Assembly (NCBI GenBank): GCA_002205965.3
Contig: NADL03000688.1
Span: forward strand, 372,001 to 436,000
Direction: 5' to 3'
Source of the DNA: Kappaphycus alvarezii
Lineage: Eukaryota; Rhodophyta; Florideophyceae; Gigartinales; Solieriaceae
Length of the DNA stretch: 64,000 nt
The notes below the pieces were generated by a model. It saw only the letters and a list, made by a program, of their open reading frames with translations, made no database searches and was not told the DNA's origin. The position numbers and the translations under genes were made by a program. Position 1 is the stretch's first letter. Each line of letters starts with the position of its first letter. Shown here piece after piece: positions 10,370 through 19,739 of the stretch.

Positions 10370-11425
10370 TTAATCCGGGCCAGCGTTCGAATCGGATGTG
10401 AAATCTTCGCTGGGAGTACCGATATCTTCGCCTTCGACGAGCCTCTTCTCGGTCGCTTTCGCGTCAGGTTCGAGCGGTAGCACAACTTCTTCGGACCCGA
10501 TGTACAGGCGCACACTCTGTACTCCAAAGTCTAGGCTCGCGCGCATAGATGCGAGTGCAGTAAGCCCAATGATGATGTCAAATAAAGACTTCTCGACAAC
10601 AAGGTAGTCCAGCTTGACCCCTTGTTCTCCGAAAGTAGTAGGAACATTCAGCAACGAGTTGACACAAGATGAACTTTCTCCATTAGCCACCGTTATCTTC
10701 CTTGACGTAAAATTAGGCGACAGATATAAGCGTTGAGACAAGATGGCAGACGGCACGTTGGGTACTGCCTGAGAGTCTAGCAATGCCCAAACGTCAGTGC
10801 CGTAACCCTTAATTTGTACGACTCGTAATAGGCGAGATTCCGGGTTAGTCACGACCGCGACGCGGGGTACTGACTGCTTCCCGAGGAAACAGCGCATTAT
10901 CTTGGTAGGTATATTCGCATCCACACGAAGGAGCTGGCCAAACGTCAGACCGCAGTTGGCATTTGCAAGTTCAGACACGATGTCGTATTTACCAACGTAC
11001 TCTTGAATCTTTTTCGAGTTCTTTTTCGCGCGTTTGTTCTTCCTCGGCTTCCTCATGCGGTTAAAGTTACGTAATTCTTGTACGGGAGGGACTGAGGGAA
11101 TAACTCGGGCTTGCTGCGGGTTATTCACGAGACCGGATATCGGAATCCCTTGGTAGCTTCCTTGGCGAGGCTGTTTCGGTAAGGCCATGCCATCGCCTGT
11201 TATTTTCGTTGCATTAACGACTTCTTGGATTGCAGAATCGGTGTCTGAATCGATTTTCAAGACGACATTAACCTGGCCGGCTTTTCCATGTTCCTCCTTC
11301 TCGTTTTTATCGTGAGCCCCCGAAGACCTGTCCTTAGCGGCATACCAACAAGTGGCTTCCGAATGACCGGTCTTTCCATAATAAGAGCAACGCATAATGC
11401 GGTGGGGGTTCTTCTCGCAGTTCAT
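10370..11425 (-). pseudogene. Gag zinc-knuckle to protease segment (element 2)
   Basis: Open for about 351 codons on the minus strand. Near the start, MRCSYYGKTGHSEATCW is a CCHC knuckle whose second Cys is Tyr. Just upstream a second knuckle, ending GHNSMNC, is interrupted by stops. A basic stretch (RKNKRAKKNSKK) follows. The protease strand reads ALLDSQAVPNVPS, with Gln in place of the invariant Gly of D-S/T-G. A downstream strand, IIIGLTALASM, fits the second half of a retropepsin. An acidic tail ends the frame. The two changed key residues suggest that neither RNA binding nor proteolysis would be normal. Confidence 0.78.
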
Positions 11426-11497
11426 GGAATTGTGACCTATTTAGTTGCATTAAGAGCACGGACGAACTTTGTTGCCCCTCTGTTGTGTCGGTGAAGG

Positions 11498-12077
11498 TCA
11501 TGTCCCGTTATCTCTCATCTTATTTTTTAAGAACAATGTCAGTCTGGAGAGATCCTCAACTAGAGCGTCCACCTTGTTCCCGATGTTTCTGGAACGGGAG
11601 TCTGGACGAACTAACAACTTTGCCGGTGAGACGTCTGAAACTCGGCTTGAAGGGCCAATGATCGTGAGGTGATTCGAATGAAAATCTCTTAGAGCCTGTT
11701 TGATGCTTGGGTAGTCTCGAGGCCCGCGGAAGCCAAGAAATGCTGTAGCTTCTCGTGACGAAGGCGGAGGTGCGTAAAAGTCCAAGTCTTGCAACGTCGT
11801 CGAATCCGGCTTTCTCATAAAGGCGATCCATCTTCTTCAGGGAGCCAGAAATGTCTTCAATGTCGAGTCCAACTTCTAAAGCTTGTGGGATAACGTCTTG
11901 GGGATCTTCTTCCTTGAGGAAATACTCGAAGAATTTTTGCTTGACGGTGGAGTAGTATTTTGCCTCGTCTACGAGTTCTCCATTCCAGGCGAATGTCTCG
12001 TAGTAGAAATCGAAATCCAAGCCGTCTAGATGTCCAAGGAGAGTAAACAATTTCTCCGGATCGGGTCTAGAGGCCAT
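11498..12077 (-). pseudogene. Gag capsid region (element 2), frameshifted
   Basis: Starts with ATG at 12077 just inside the 5' LTR, as expected for gag. The first frame covers about 90 codons (LFTLLGHLDGLDFDFYYE, then FFEYFLKEEDPQDV) and then continues in a second frame from about 11818 (LDFYAPPPSSREATAFLGF). No named domain signature other than its position. It is the capsid part by context. Confidence 0.65.
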
Positions 12078-12189
12078 AACGACGTTTTCATAGAAAAGAA
12101 GAATTTGCGGACATCGCTAGTGCTGTCGAGCACTGCCGCACTGGCGCCGGGAGTTTCAGCCCTCCACCAGAGTACCATATTGGTCTAGG

Positions 12190-12418
12190 TCATAGTGTTA
12201 TCTTTTTACTCGGGCGCATCCAGCGCTTGCCTACATATATAGGCAAGCGCCGAAATGCATATGGCCAAAGGGCGGCCGGCGGTTCCTAGAAAACAAATAA
12301 ACTTCAGCACTATACAGTAGTCTAAAAATACAAATATAGCTCGTACAGTACAGTATTGTACTGTACTGTACTTAAAAAATAATTAAAACAACCCAGAATC
12401 CAACATTCGTCCCCATCA
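12190..12418 (-). repeat. 5' LTR of gypsy element 2
   Basis: Direct copy of 6257-6499 with small indels. As the element is on the minus strand, this is the upstream LTR and would hold the promoter. Confidence 0.78.
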
Positions 12419-12419
12419 C

Positions 12420-12676
12420 CGAAAGAGAATCATAGAAGATGTGATTCTTTTATCGCATCCTCCGGGAGAAGTAAGCTCGTGCCTATCCCTATATCTACTC
12501 TCGAGGGTGGCACCCGGACGCCTAAAGGGTTCTAACCGAAGTCGCGCGGAACGTGGCCGTTAGAGCGATGGAGACATATGGTAAGGTCCGTACGGTACTT
12601 ACTCAGAGGCACGCTGCCGCGGCAGTAATGTCCAACGGAGCCTGTCTGCTGGGAGGCCTTGGGCCCGCTTTTTAGG
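12420..12676 (+). pseudogene. RLE C-terminus, copy D
   Basis: Plus-strand gene end that starts directly at the LTR boundary. It reads CDSFIASSGRSKLVPIPIST, then EVARNVAVRAMETYGKVRTV and TQRHAAAAVMSNGACLLGGL before a stop at 12673. A frame break lies near 12510, where the family's GGWHP is damaged. It is the inverse partner of copy C across element 2. Confidence 0.7.
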
Positions 12677-12710
12677 GTAATTTAAGAGGTACTACTGCGC
12701 ACCCTGTGGG

Positions 12711-12769
12711 ATGTTCCCGGCCACAGCCGACCATATCTTTCAAATATCAATAACCCCACATTTTCCCCC
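12711..12769 (-). repeat. Family terminus, right end beside copy D
   Basis: Inverse orientation of the family terminus, ending in CCCCACATTTTCCCCC. It begins about 35 bases after the stop of copy D. Its closest relative in the window is the isolated terminus at 48346. Confidence 0.72.
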
Positions 12770-13000
12770 AAAGAGCATTCCTACCGGTCTGCCCAAACCC
12801 CAAAAAATTAGTGCAATTTGTAAGTACATGATTGGCCGACTAAGGCTGGCTGCGTTTGCCCCACATTCAAAGCGTGCTAGCCCGTATGGGTGACCTTGCC
12901 CAAAAATTTGAATGCCGTCCAGAAAACTAGTTCCACATTTCCATCCATATCCTTTCAACGTCACCCGCCTTCATATTATCCTGTCTCTACCTAAGCTCCA

Positions 13001-14287
13001 ATGGAGCTTTCCAGCTCGTCATCCTTCTATGATGATTATCTCATTCTTTGCAGCGCTGTAGCTGCTGCAACCGCCGTTCAAGCCAAAATAAGAACACTAC
13101 AAATACTGCACTGCGGATCTGTACCAGGTCGCAAACCTAATCTTACCCTAAATCTTCGGGAGGGTGCAACACAAATTGATACAGATTACTTTTGTAGATA
13201 CCGAATGTGTGAGCCACTATTTACAGTTGCAGAGTTTGAGAGAATGTTTGGAGTAACTTGAACAATCTACGAACGACTGAGAACATCTTTGTGTGGTACA
13301 AATACCTTTTTTCTCCAGCGACCTGACGCACCAAAACTTCTCGGAGCGAGTACAGATCAGAAGCTAACTGCAGCGCTTTTTCAATTGAGTTCTTGTGTGG
13401 CAGCGGACCACCTCGTTTCGTAAATACGTCTAAACGAGTCTACAATTCTCGCCACATTGAAAAAATTTTGTCGTACGGTCGTGCAATATTTTCGGGATAG
13501 GTATTTGTCAGGAAGAACCGAATGTCAGCTCCGTGATATAGAGAGAGATTACAGTCATTAGGCTTTCCTGGTTGCATCGGGGCACTGGATTGTTCAGGAT
13601 GGGAATGGAGCAATTGTCCTGTTGCTTGGCATGTAATGTACAAATGAAAAGAAGGGAAGCCTATGCTTCGAATGGAAGTCGTCAGAACTTGGCACAACTG
13701 GTGCGAAGAATGACATATCTATTATGTCGCAAAGCCCGTTGTTTAATGATATTCGTAACGGGAATTGGCCCCCCGTCCGGCCCAATGTATGCATAGCAGG
13801 CACTGGAATAGATTGGTCATTTTAGCTAACAGATGGTATCTATCCAAAGTTTCGCATCTTTGCTAAACCACATCCGGACCCGAAAACTCACAAGGACCGG
13901 CTTCATACATCTAGTCACAGCCCCGCCCAAAAGTCAGTCGAACGTGTATTTGCTGCCCTCTATGGTCATTTTGAAATTCTAGACAGACCAGCCCGACTCT
14001 CAAATATTGATGATCTGAACGATAAATTTCTTTGTTGTTCCGTTTTGCACAACATGATTTCGGAAGAACGTTCTTATAGTGGAACGGCAAAGTTCAGAAT
14101 ATCCACGGAAGATTTGCAGACGAGCACAACTCTGTACCACAAAGTTGCTCATCTAAGCTGCACATACGAGCAATCAGAACTTTGGCGGGCTTTATTGGAT
14201 CCAATTGAGAGTTTAAGCGATCACATTAAGCTACAGAACGCTCTTATGGATAACTTTTGGAGCAGTCATGGTGATTGTGATACTTAG
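13001..14287 (+). pseudogene. PIF/Harbinger DDE transposase, broken
   Basis: Cut-and-paste transposase relic. The N-terminal part has DTDYFCRYRMCEPLFTVAEF, then after an in-frame TGA at 13259 continues TIYERLRTSL and KLTAALFQLSSCVAADHLV. The nuclease core shows GFPGCIGALDCSGWEWSNCP (first Asp), then SIMSQSPLFNDIRNGNWPP (second Asp just before it), LTDGIYPKF, and QKSVERVFAALYGHFEIL (Glu), ending LHNMISEE. These are hallmarks of DDE_Tnp_4 proteins. Several stops and frame changes separate them. The gene converges on the accessory gene at 14450-15584, the classic two-gene Harbinger layout. Confidence 0.85.
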
Positions 14288-14449
14288 GAACTACAACTAT
14301 CGACATAGAAATTATTTAAATCAGGGGGCAGAGGAGGTCTGCAATTTGCAGAGCTGAAATAAAGTACCTACAATACTTGCTACGTTTCCTTGATCATCTT
14401 GCTCTTCTCCAGCTTCATTTTTGTCGGTTACCTTCCTCTTCTTTCTAGT

Positions 14450-15584
14450 TCACTCTGACCTCCCTTCGTCGTTCAGTAGTTGAAGTAGTCGTTTGCGCAT
14501 AAATGATTCGATTCTGTGCCTTTCTTCGGTCGGGATCACACTACCAGTGCCAAGCAGCTTCACAGCCATTTCCCATTCCAAATTCTCGCGTTGGAACGCA
14601 ATTTTTTCCTTCGCAATGTTCTGTCGGGCCCTAACAGTGTCCGAAAGATGCAGCTCTATGCGTGCAATTGATGAGGACATGCTGCCGGTTGTATTGGCAG
14701 CTGAAGCTTTCCTCTCATTCTCCTTCTCCTTCTCCAATTTAGCCTTCTTTGTTCCAATCGGCCTCCCCAACTTCCAATCGTTCCGTGCCAATGCCTTCTC
14801 CACTCTAGTCACCGCAATATCATATTCTGCGTGTTTAGAAATAGAAACGGCTCCTTAAATTTAAATTTCTTCGCTATGTGATAGTTTGCATTTCTGACAC
14901 AGTCATACATATGAGACAGAACACTACTACCGTCACTGTACAGCAGCTCAGCACAGCGAAATATTGCCTCCTTTTCCGGGTTTCCTGTCAATTTCATCGC
15001 CAGTACACGATGATAGACCGCCTTGAATCGGGCGCATTCCGCCCTGGTTTTGTCCCAGAACTTTCGGCAACCATCCGCAGAGCGTACATTCCAACGGCGA
15101 CACAAGAGTGCAGCCTGATTTAACAACTTTACAAGCTTCTTTTGGGCGGTTGCAGTCCTTGATAAAGAAAGCATGAATACGTCTACCATGCTCGGCCCCT
15201 GAAATATTAGAGCCAACACTAGGATCCGTGGTGGCTGCAGCCGCTGCTCGCATAAGCGCCATAGTTTCAACATCATCCCAAGAGAGACCCTTGCCTCGAG
15301 ATCCATCTAGCCCCAGAATTCGAAGCCCTTGACGAGCACTTTTACCTGACGCATTCACCAATAGAATGCCTTACCAGCTCTTCCGAATCTTCAGCATACA
15401 CTCTTTCTCTCACTAAAATGAGGGCTGCATTATTTAAACTATCAACATCAGGTTCTGTATTCCCATCAGTACACGGAGTGACATGAATTCCAGCGATGCC
15501 ACTAGCGTCGAACTCTAAGATTGTTGCCGTAGATGGCGCTGCGGTAGCCGAAGACACGCGATTAGACCCCACCATTGTAGACAA
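14450..15584 (-). pseudogene. Harbinger accessory Myb/SANT-like DNA-binding protein, frameshifted
   Basis: Minus-strand partner of the transposase, spread over at least three frames. The N-terminus (15342-15584) starts MSTMVGSNRVSS. The DNA-binding part shows GLSWDDVETMALMRA then GRRIHAFFIKDCNRP, and DGCRKFWDKTRAECARFKAV with VLAMKLTGNPEKEAIFRCAE. This matches the Myb/SANT-like accessory proteins of PIF/Harbinger elements, which guide the transposase to the ends and nucleus. The C-terminus (14450-14812) is GRPIGTKKAKLEKEKENE followed by coiled-coil-like sequence. Assignment rests on sequence character plus its convergent position. Confidence 0.7.
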
Positions 15585-15599
15585 CTGAGGGAAATGTCA

Positions 15600-16354
15600 C
15601 TACGATGACAAAAATGGAAAGTTTGTTAGTTATCGCATAGGTGTGTTGCCTTTGTATAGCCCTTTTTCAGTGATTTAGTCTGATTAGTTTTGGTTTGGGG
15701 TTTCGGCGTTCCCGCCAAAAGCAAGCGCATGTTCCAGAACGTCCTGACACTCATCGAGAGCAATGGGGACGTGTTCTGGTGGCGGCGTTTGCCTTCCACT
15801 TCTGGCGGTAGAGCGGCTTCGCCGCCCCCGACATGATGGTGGAGAGACTGGGCGGATGTCGGAGTGCTCGGTGACGGCGTGTTTTGATTTGGGCCGACCG
15901 TCCCAAAACTGTTGGCTTTTGGGTTCGCCCAAAAAATTTGGTCAGATTTTAAGGAATTGGGCGTACCAATAGGGTACCGCTCGGCTAGAAATTCCGAATA
16001 ATTCTTGGTCTAAAGGGTTTAATCGCACCGTTGGGAATACCCTAACAGCCATTTTCCGTTGTTCTTTTCGAGGGCCTGTTTTCTAGATGGCACACGTGCT
16101 CCATCTGTATTGAAGATTACAGTATGTCTAAAAGTGGCCACGTGGAGGCTTAGTGACAATTTTCCGCTTCCCTGAGGTCTTAAACCAGTGCACCCTACTA
16201 AGCGATTGGACTTATTACACTGCTGTATGCCAATCCTCGGGACTCCGATCCTGTACGCCAGTATGCACCTCAGACCTTTTTCAAAAGTGTAATTGTCACC
16301 GATACTGGGTTCCAGGTGGCCTCGTGTAGTTGACCAAAAAATTGACCGTTTCAA
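15600..16354. other. Interval between Harbinger relic and next TIR element
   Basis: Contains a GC-richer patch at 15700-15960 and an open minus-strand frame of 111 codons at 16019-16354 that I do not recognise. I looked for Harbinger terminal inverted repeats here against 12780-13000 and could not define any. Confidence 0.3.
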
Positions 16355-17344
16355 AATTTAAACTTGCTGACGGAGTTCGGCTCTTGGGAACTGAGGATCG
16401 GCGATGAGGGAGGGGGAAGTCCTGGACGCCTCGCCGGTGGCCTCAGTGTAGTGGTTACGGAGGGGCGTTGGGTAGAGCCAAGGATGACGTTGCCACCCGA
16501 TCAAATACGTGACCTTCCAGACGAAAAAACAAGTCGAGCAACCAAGCAAAAGTGTTCTCTGTGAACTTTGGTGCCACTCGCAGCTCTCTAAAACGATGGA
16601 ATGATAAGACGAATACAGAAAACTCGCCTCGAGTGTAACCAAAGCAAGGTGGAGAAGCGAAAACAAAGAGGTGGGGTGTTGACTAAAGGTGGACGGTACG
16701 CTTTGAGCATGCACAAAATGAAAGGAAGTCAAGACCGTCAGCGGAGAGGGAGGGGTGTGAGCACGTGCAGCGCGCTCACTCTGTCGCTCCAGGTAATATC
16801 CTCCAGAGGGAAAAATTTGGGTGTTATTTTAATGCATGGAAGATTTGGTCGGTTGTATCCACCGCGAAGGCGTCATGCCAGATAAGTCGACACTGATGGG
16901 TAACACTAAAAAAGGGAACACCAAATAACATTCCTTACATGTGTGTAACTCTATGGCATCAGTAAAACGGGTGTCCGTTAAATAAGTTGCCTTTGCCCGA
17001 GATTGATGGCAAATTGTGCAGTGTTAGCAGTGTCACGGGAATAGCGGCAATATTGCAAAGAATAGCTTTAATAGCGATGGCAGTTGGCAAAATGGTAGAA
17101 CGAAAAAGTTCTGTTCTGAATGCCTGTGCTGGGTATGGCAAAATCCCTCGCTACCTCTCACCAGAGGTTTGATTGCGCATGCGACTAGCTTATATACAAG
17201 TAAAGTTCTAGATTATTAGCCTTGGTTATATTCGATTTGAGCTGGCAATTCTAATGATCTGACTGGGTGTCAGAATTCGGTGATTCCAGATCAATTAGTA
17301 CTGAATAATATCCACTGCGTTGCGGCATTCATGTAGTGGTTCCA

Positions 17345-17790
17345 CTGTGAGTTGTGGGGAGCACTGTTCTAACCTTCCCATAGGTCTCCATCGCTCAACG
17401 GCCCAGTTCCACGCGACATCAGCACCGCGTACCCGTCTGGGTGCCAGGTCCTGCCGAGTGACCATTGGTACCTCTTAATTTCCCCTCACAAGCCGTCTCA
17501 AGGCCAGCCAGCAGGCAAGCTGCGTTGTAAATTACGGCTGCGGCAGCGTGCTTTTGGGTAAGCACCGCTCGGAGCTTGCCATAGATCTTCATCATCCTAA
17601 CGGCCACGTCCTGCGCGACGTCAGTTAGCACACTATATGCGTCTGAGTGCCAACCTCCGAGAGTGGATTTAGGAATAGGCACGAGCCTACCTTCTCACGG
17701 AGGTTGCAATAAAAGATTCATATCTCCGATGTTTCACGGAGACGGCCGCATTGAGGGAGGTGAGCGGTTAAAAGTGGGTGCCCTCCTGTG
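17345..17790 (-). pseudogene. RLE C-terminus, copies E1 and E2 in tandem
   Basis: Two successive minus-strand copies. E2 (17475-17790) reads STLGGWHSDAYSVLTDVAQ, VRMMKIYGKLRAVLTQKHA and YNAACLLAGLETA before its stop, with the upstream AAVSVKHRRYESFIAT stretch in a shifted frame. E1 (17345-17455) is a shorter repeat of the WHPDGYAVL region, frameshifted. A tandem repeat of one gene end could come from unequal exchange or from nested insertion. Confidence 0.65.
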
Positions 17791-17799
17791 GAAGCGCGC

Positions 17800-18003
17800 G
17801 AAAGCGTGAAAATGGTTTTCTTCCCACTCGCAACACAGAATTCCAAGCCAAGCAGCGTCACCCCTACATATAGGCCAGATGTCAATGCACTTTGCATGGA
17901 GACGTACGGAAAGGTTCTGGGTGTTTTGATGCAGAGGCACTTTGCAGCAGCCGTCATGTCCAATGCGGCCTGCTTGATGGCTGGCCTGAAGGTATCTTTT
18001 TAG
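17800..18003 (+). pseudogene. RLE C-terminus, copy E3
   Basis: Plus-strand gene end reading METYGKVLGVLMQRHFAAAV then MSNAACLMAGLKVSF and a stop at 18001. It lies about 70 bases before the inverted terminus at 18072-18125. It is the mirror partner of E1/E2. Confidence 0.65.
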
Positions 18004-18129
18004 GGAGCGTAGTTCCTTCTTTATTACCCTGTCTGTAAACCCTTTTTGAGTCGATTGTGGTGGTCTGGAAAACCATGGATAGATCGGATATTTCTTCCAA
18101 GAGTAAAACACCCAAACCTTTCCCCTTTG

Positions 18130-18640
18130 CACTCCACAGTGCATTGTCTGATGAAGTTCGACAATAGACTTTTGCGCAATGAACACAAGTCTCGAAGAAA
18201 CTGCGTTGCACATATATTAAGGCTCGCATATTATTCCGAACGAAAAGGTTCTGAAGTTGCCGCAGTATTGAGCCTCGTTGATGCTTAAGCAGCTGTACGG
18301 CAGTCCTCTCACAATCTGAATTGGATCAAGGACAGTAAAGCGTGGTAATAACTGGCGTATCTACAGAATAGTTCACGGGCAGCGCTTGGATGCAGAATTA
18401 CAAGCGTCCAATGAGTTCAGCAGCGATGAATCCGAATTCTAAAGACAAAAGTGCAGCTAGGTAGACTTTGAACGTAGATTCAGGATGCTTCGCGTTTATT
18501 CTTGACCTGATACAGAACCAGACCACCATTGTGTCGCAGTATTTCATGATAGGGGAGAACCGTGACTTCTGAGGTAGGAAAGCCATTTCTCCTATCATAA
18601 AAATGACTGCGGTGCGAAGAATGCCATTCTACGGCATTCC
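18130..18640. other. No recognised feature
   Basis: Short broken frames only; nothing recognised on either strand. Confidence 0.4.
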
Positions 18641-18660
18641 TGGATTCCTGGAGGAGCTAT

Positions 18661-18771
18661 TGTAATACAGAAAATGGCCCTCCGCTCTTGTTATACAGAA
18701 AATGGCCCTCCCTCGTGTTATACAGAAAATGGTCCTCCCCTCGTGTAATACAGGAAATGGTACTCCAAAGG
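18661..18771. repeat. Four-copy tandem repeat of about 28 bp
   Basis: Units start at 18661, 18689, 18716 and 18744, each built on TGTTATACAGAAAATGGCCC. The last unit is the most diverged. It follows directly after a small perfect hairpin (GAATGCC / GGCATTC) near 18620. Confidence 0.85.
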
Positions 18772-18829
18772 GACCAGAAACTTACAAAAAAATTAAGGAT
18801 CCCGCCCCTGACTCTGCCTACCGTCCTTT

Positions 18830-19140
18830 CCAAATTTGTCTACCATCCTCCCTAGATATTTTAATACTGTATCCTCTCCTCCAAATCAGCGTTTTACGTC
18901 TTTTTCATCTACCTTCTTTATCAAATTCACTCCTTATGTAGAAATTTTACGCAAATTCGCTAGTGCAATTTCGATTTTAACTTTTTATTACCGACTCCAG
19001 TCCGCCTCCAAGGTGTACTTGAACCTATTTTATCCAACTTTTTTGATATACACCAACCCCTACACTCACTACCCTCCCCTCACACCTTCTATCCTCTATC
19101 CACAATCGCCCCACTCCATTTACAACTAAAATGAACACCC
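18830..19140. other. Pyrimidine-rich tract
   Basis: The plus strand is strongly C+T rich. It precedes the acidic fragment at 19258 and could be promoter-proximal or simple low-complexity DNA. Open frames here are serine, tyrosine and proline rich and I do not consider them genes. Confidence 0.3.
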
Positions 19141-19257
19141 TTCGCCCCTCCGCCTCCATCACCAAAAATCGCCACCCCGCCCTCTAAACTCCATTCCCCT
19201 ACTCCTTTTCGGACCTACTGGCCGTGATGACTACCTACGCCGACAAACAAAAAAAAG

Positions 19258-19675
19258 ATGATCGAATTCGTGCGTTTCTTGTTCTTCGAGGAGGAGGCGG
19301 AGAAGGTACCTGAGGGGCAGGAGTGGGAAGTCGGGGAGGGAGCTGGGGAGACCTTCGAGGAGTGGGCAGCCCCGGAATGGGTCTACGAGGTTAAAAATGG
19401 GGAGGATGAGGAGGAGGACGGGAGGATGATGAGGAGGATGGGGACGAGGATGAGGACGAGGACGAGGAGGATGGGGACGAGGATGAGGACGAAGACGAGG
19501 AGGATGAGGGAAAGGGAGGCATGGGAAGTGTTGGAATGGTGGGGCCGGGACTGGAAAGTATGGAACAAGTGGTGCCGACGCTGGAAACGGATGGGGATAT
19601 CTTTAGTAGTTTAGATGTCTCCCAGGAGGAAATAGAGAGCTATGAGCCGTTCGCAGATATTTGTGGGGACTGCTA
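19258..19675 (+). pseudogene. Acidic low-complexity protein fragment with a frame change
   Basis: From ATG 19258 the frame is acidic (FFEEEAEKVPEGQEWEVGEG), then near 19418-19430 it turns into an Arg/Met-rich repeat. The neighbouring frame at the same point is purely Asp/Glu-rich (DEDEDEDEEDGDEDEDEDEE) and continues as DIFSSLDVSQEEIESYEPFA to a stop at about 19675. The natural reading is one acidic protein with an indel in the GAGGAY repeat. Family unknown. Confidence 0.35.
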
Positions 19676-19739
19676 GGGCAGCATGGATATTCTGGAGGAA
19701 TTGTTTGGATCTGATGTAGAGAATGGGAAATAAGAGGAC

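Larger units (their letters stand above)
6257..12418 (-). mobile_element. Ty3/gypsy retrotransposon, element 2 (minus strand)
   Basis: Direct repeats of about 243 bases at 6257-6499 and about 12190-12418 bracket, on the minus strand, gag, zinc knuckle, protease, RT, RNase H and integrase in that order. This is the Ty3/gypsy order, and the proteins resemble element 1 closely enough to be the same clade. The coding part is split by many frame changes. Flanking 5-bp target duplications are not evident (left GGTCG, right CCGAA). The element sits between two RLE gene ends that face outward, so it is younger than that arrangement. Confidence 0.85.
16807..18125. mobile_element. Element E: outward-facing pair of RLE gene ends between inverted termini
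   Basis: Left terminus 16807-16862 (AGGGAAAAATTTGGGTGTTA) and right terminus 18072-18125 are inverted copies. Inside, two minus-strand RLE ends (17345-17455, 17475-17790) and one plus-strand RLE end (17800-18003) each point to the nearer terminus. The interior is therefore a mosaic, with a direct duplication of the gene end on the left side. No target duplication is evident. None of these copies keeps the PD-x13-D core. Confidence 0.65.

Noticed and set aside
12780..16000. Possible terminal inverted repeats of the Harbinger relic
   Set aside because: Compared 12780-13000 with the reverse complement of 15830-15985. Only short TTGGGC-type matches appear, with no consistent end.
16358..16732. 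124-codon minus-strand frame with hydrophobic stretches
   Set aside because: No recognisable membrane-protein or domain pattern, and part is overlapped by an equally plausible frame on the other strand.
18836..19129. Tyr/Ser/Pro-rich 97-codon frame
   Set aside because: It follows from the pyrimidine-rich tract; no start context or domain.
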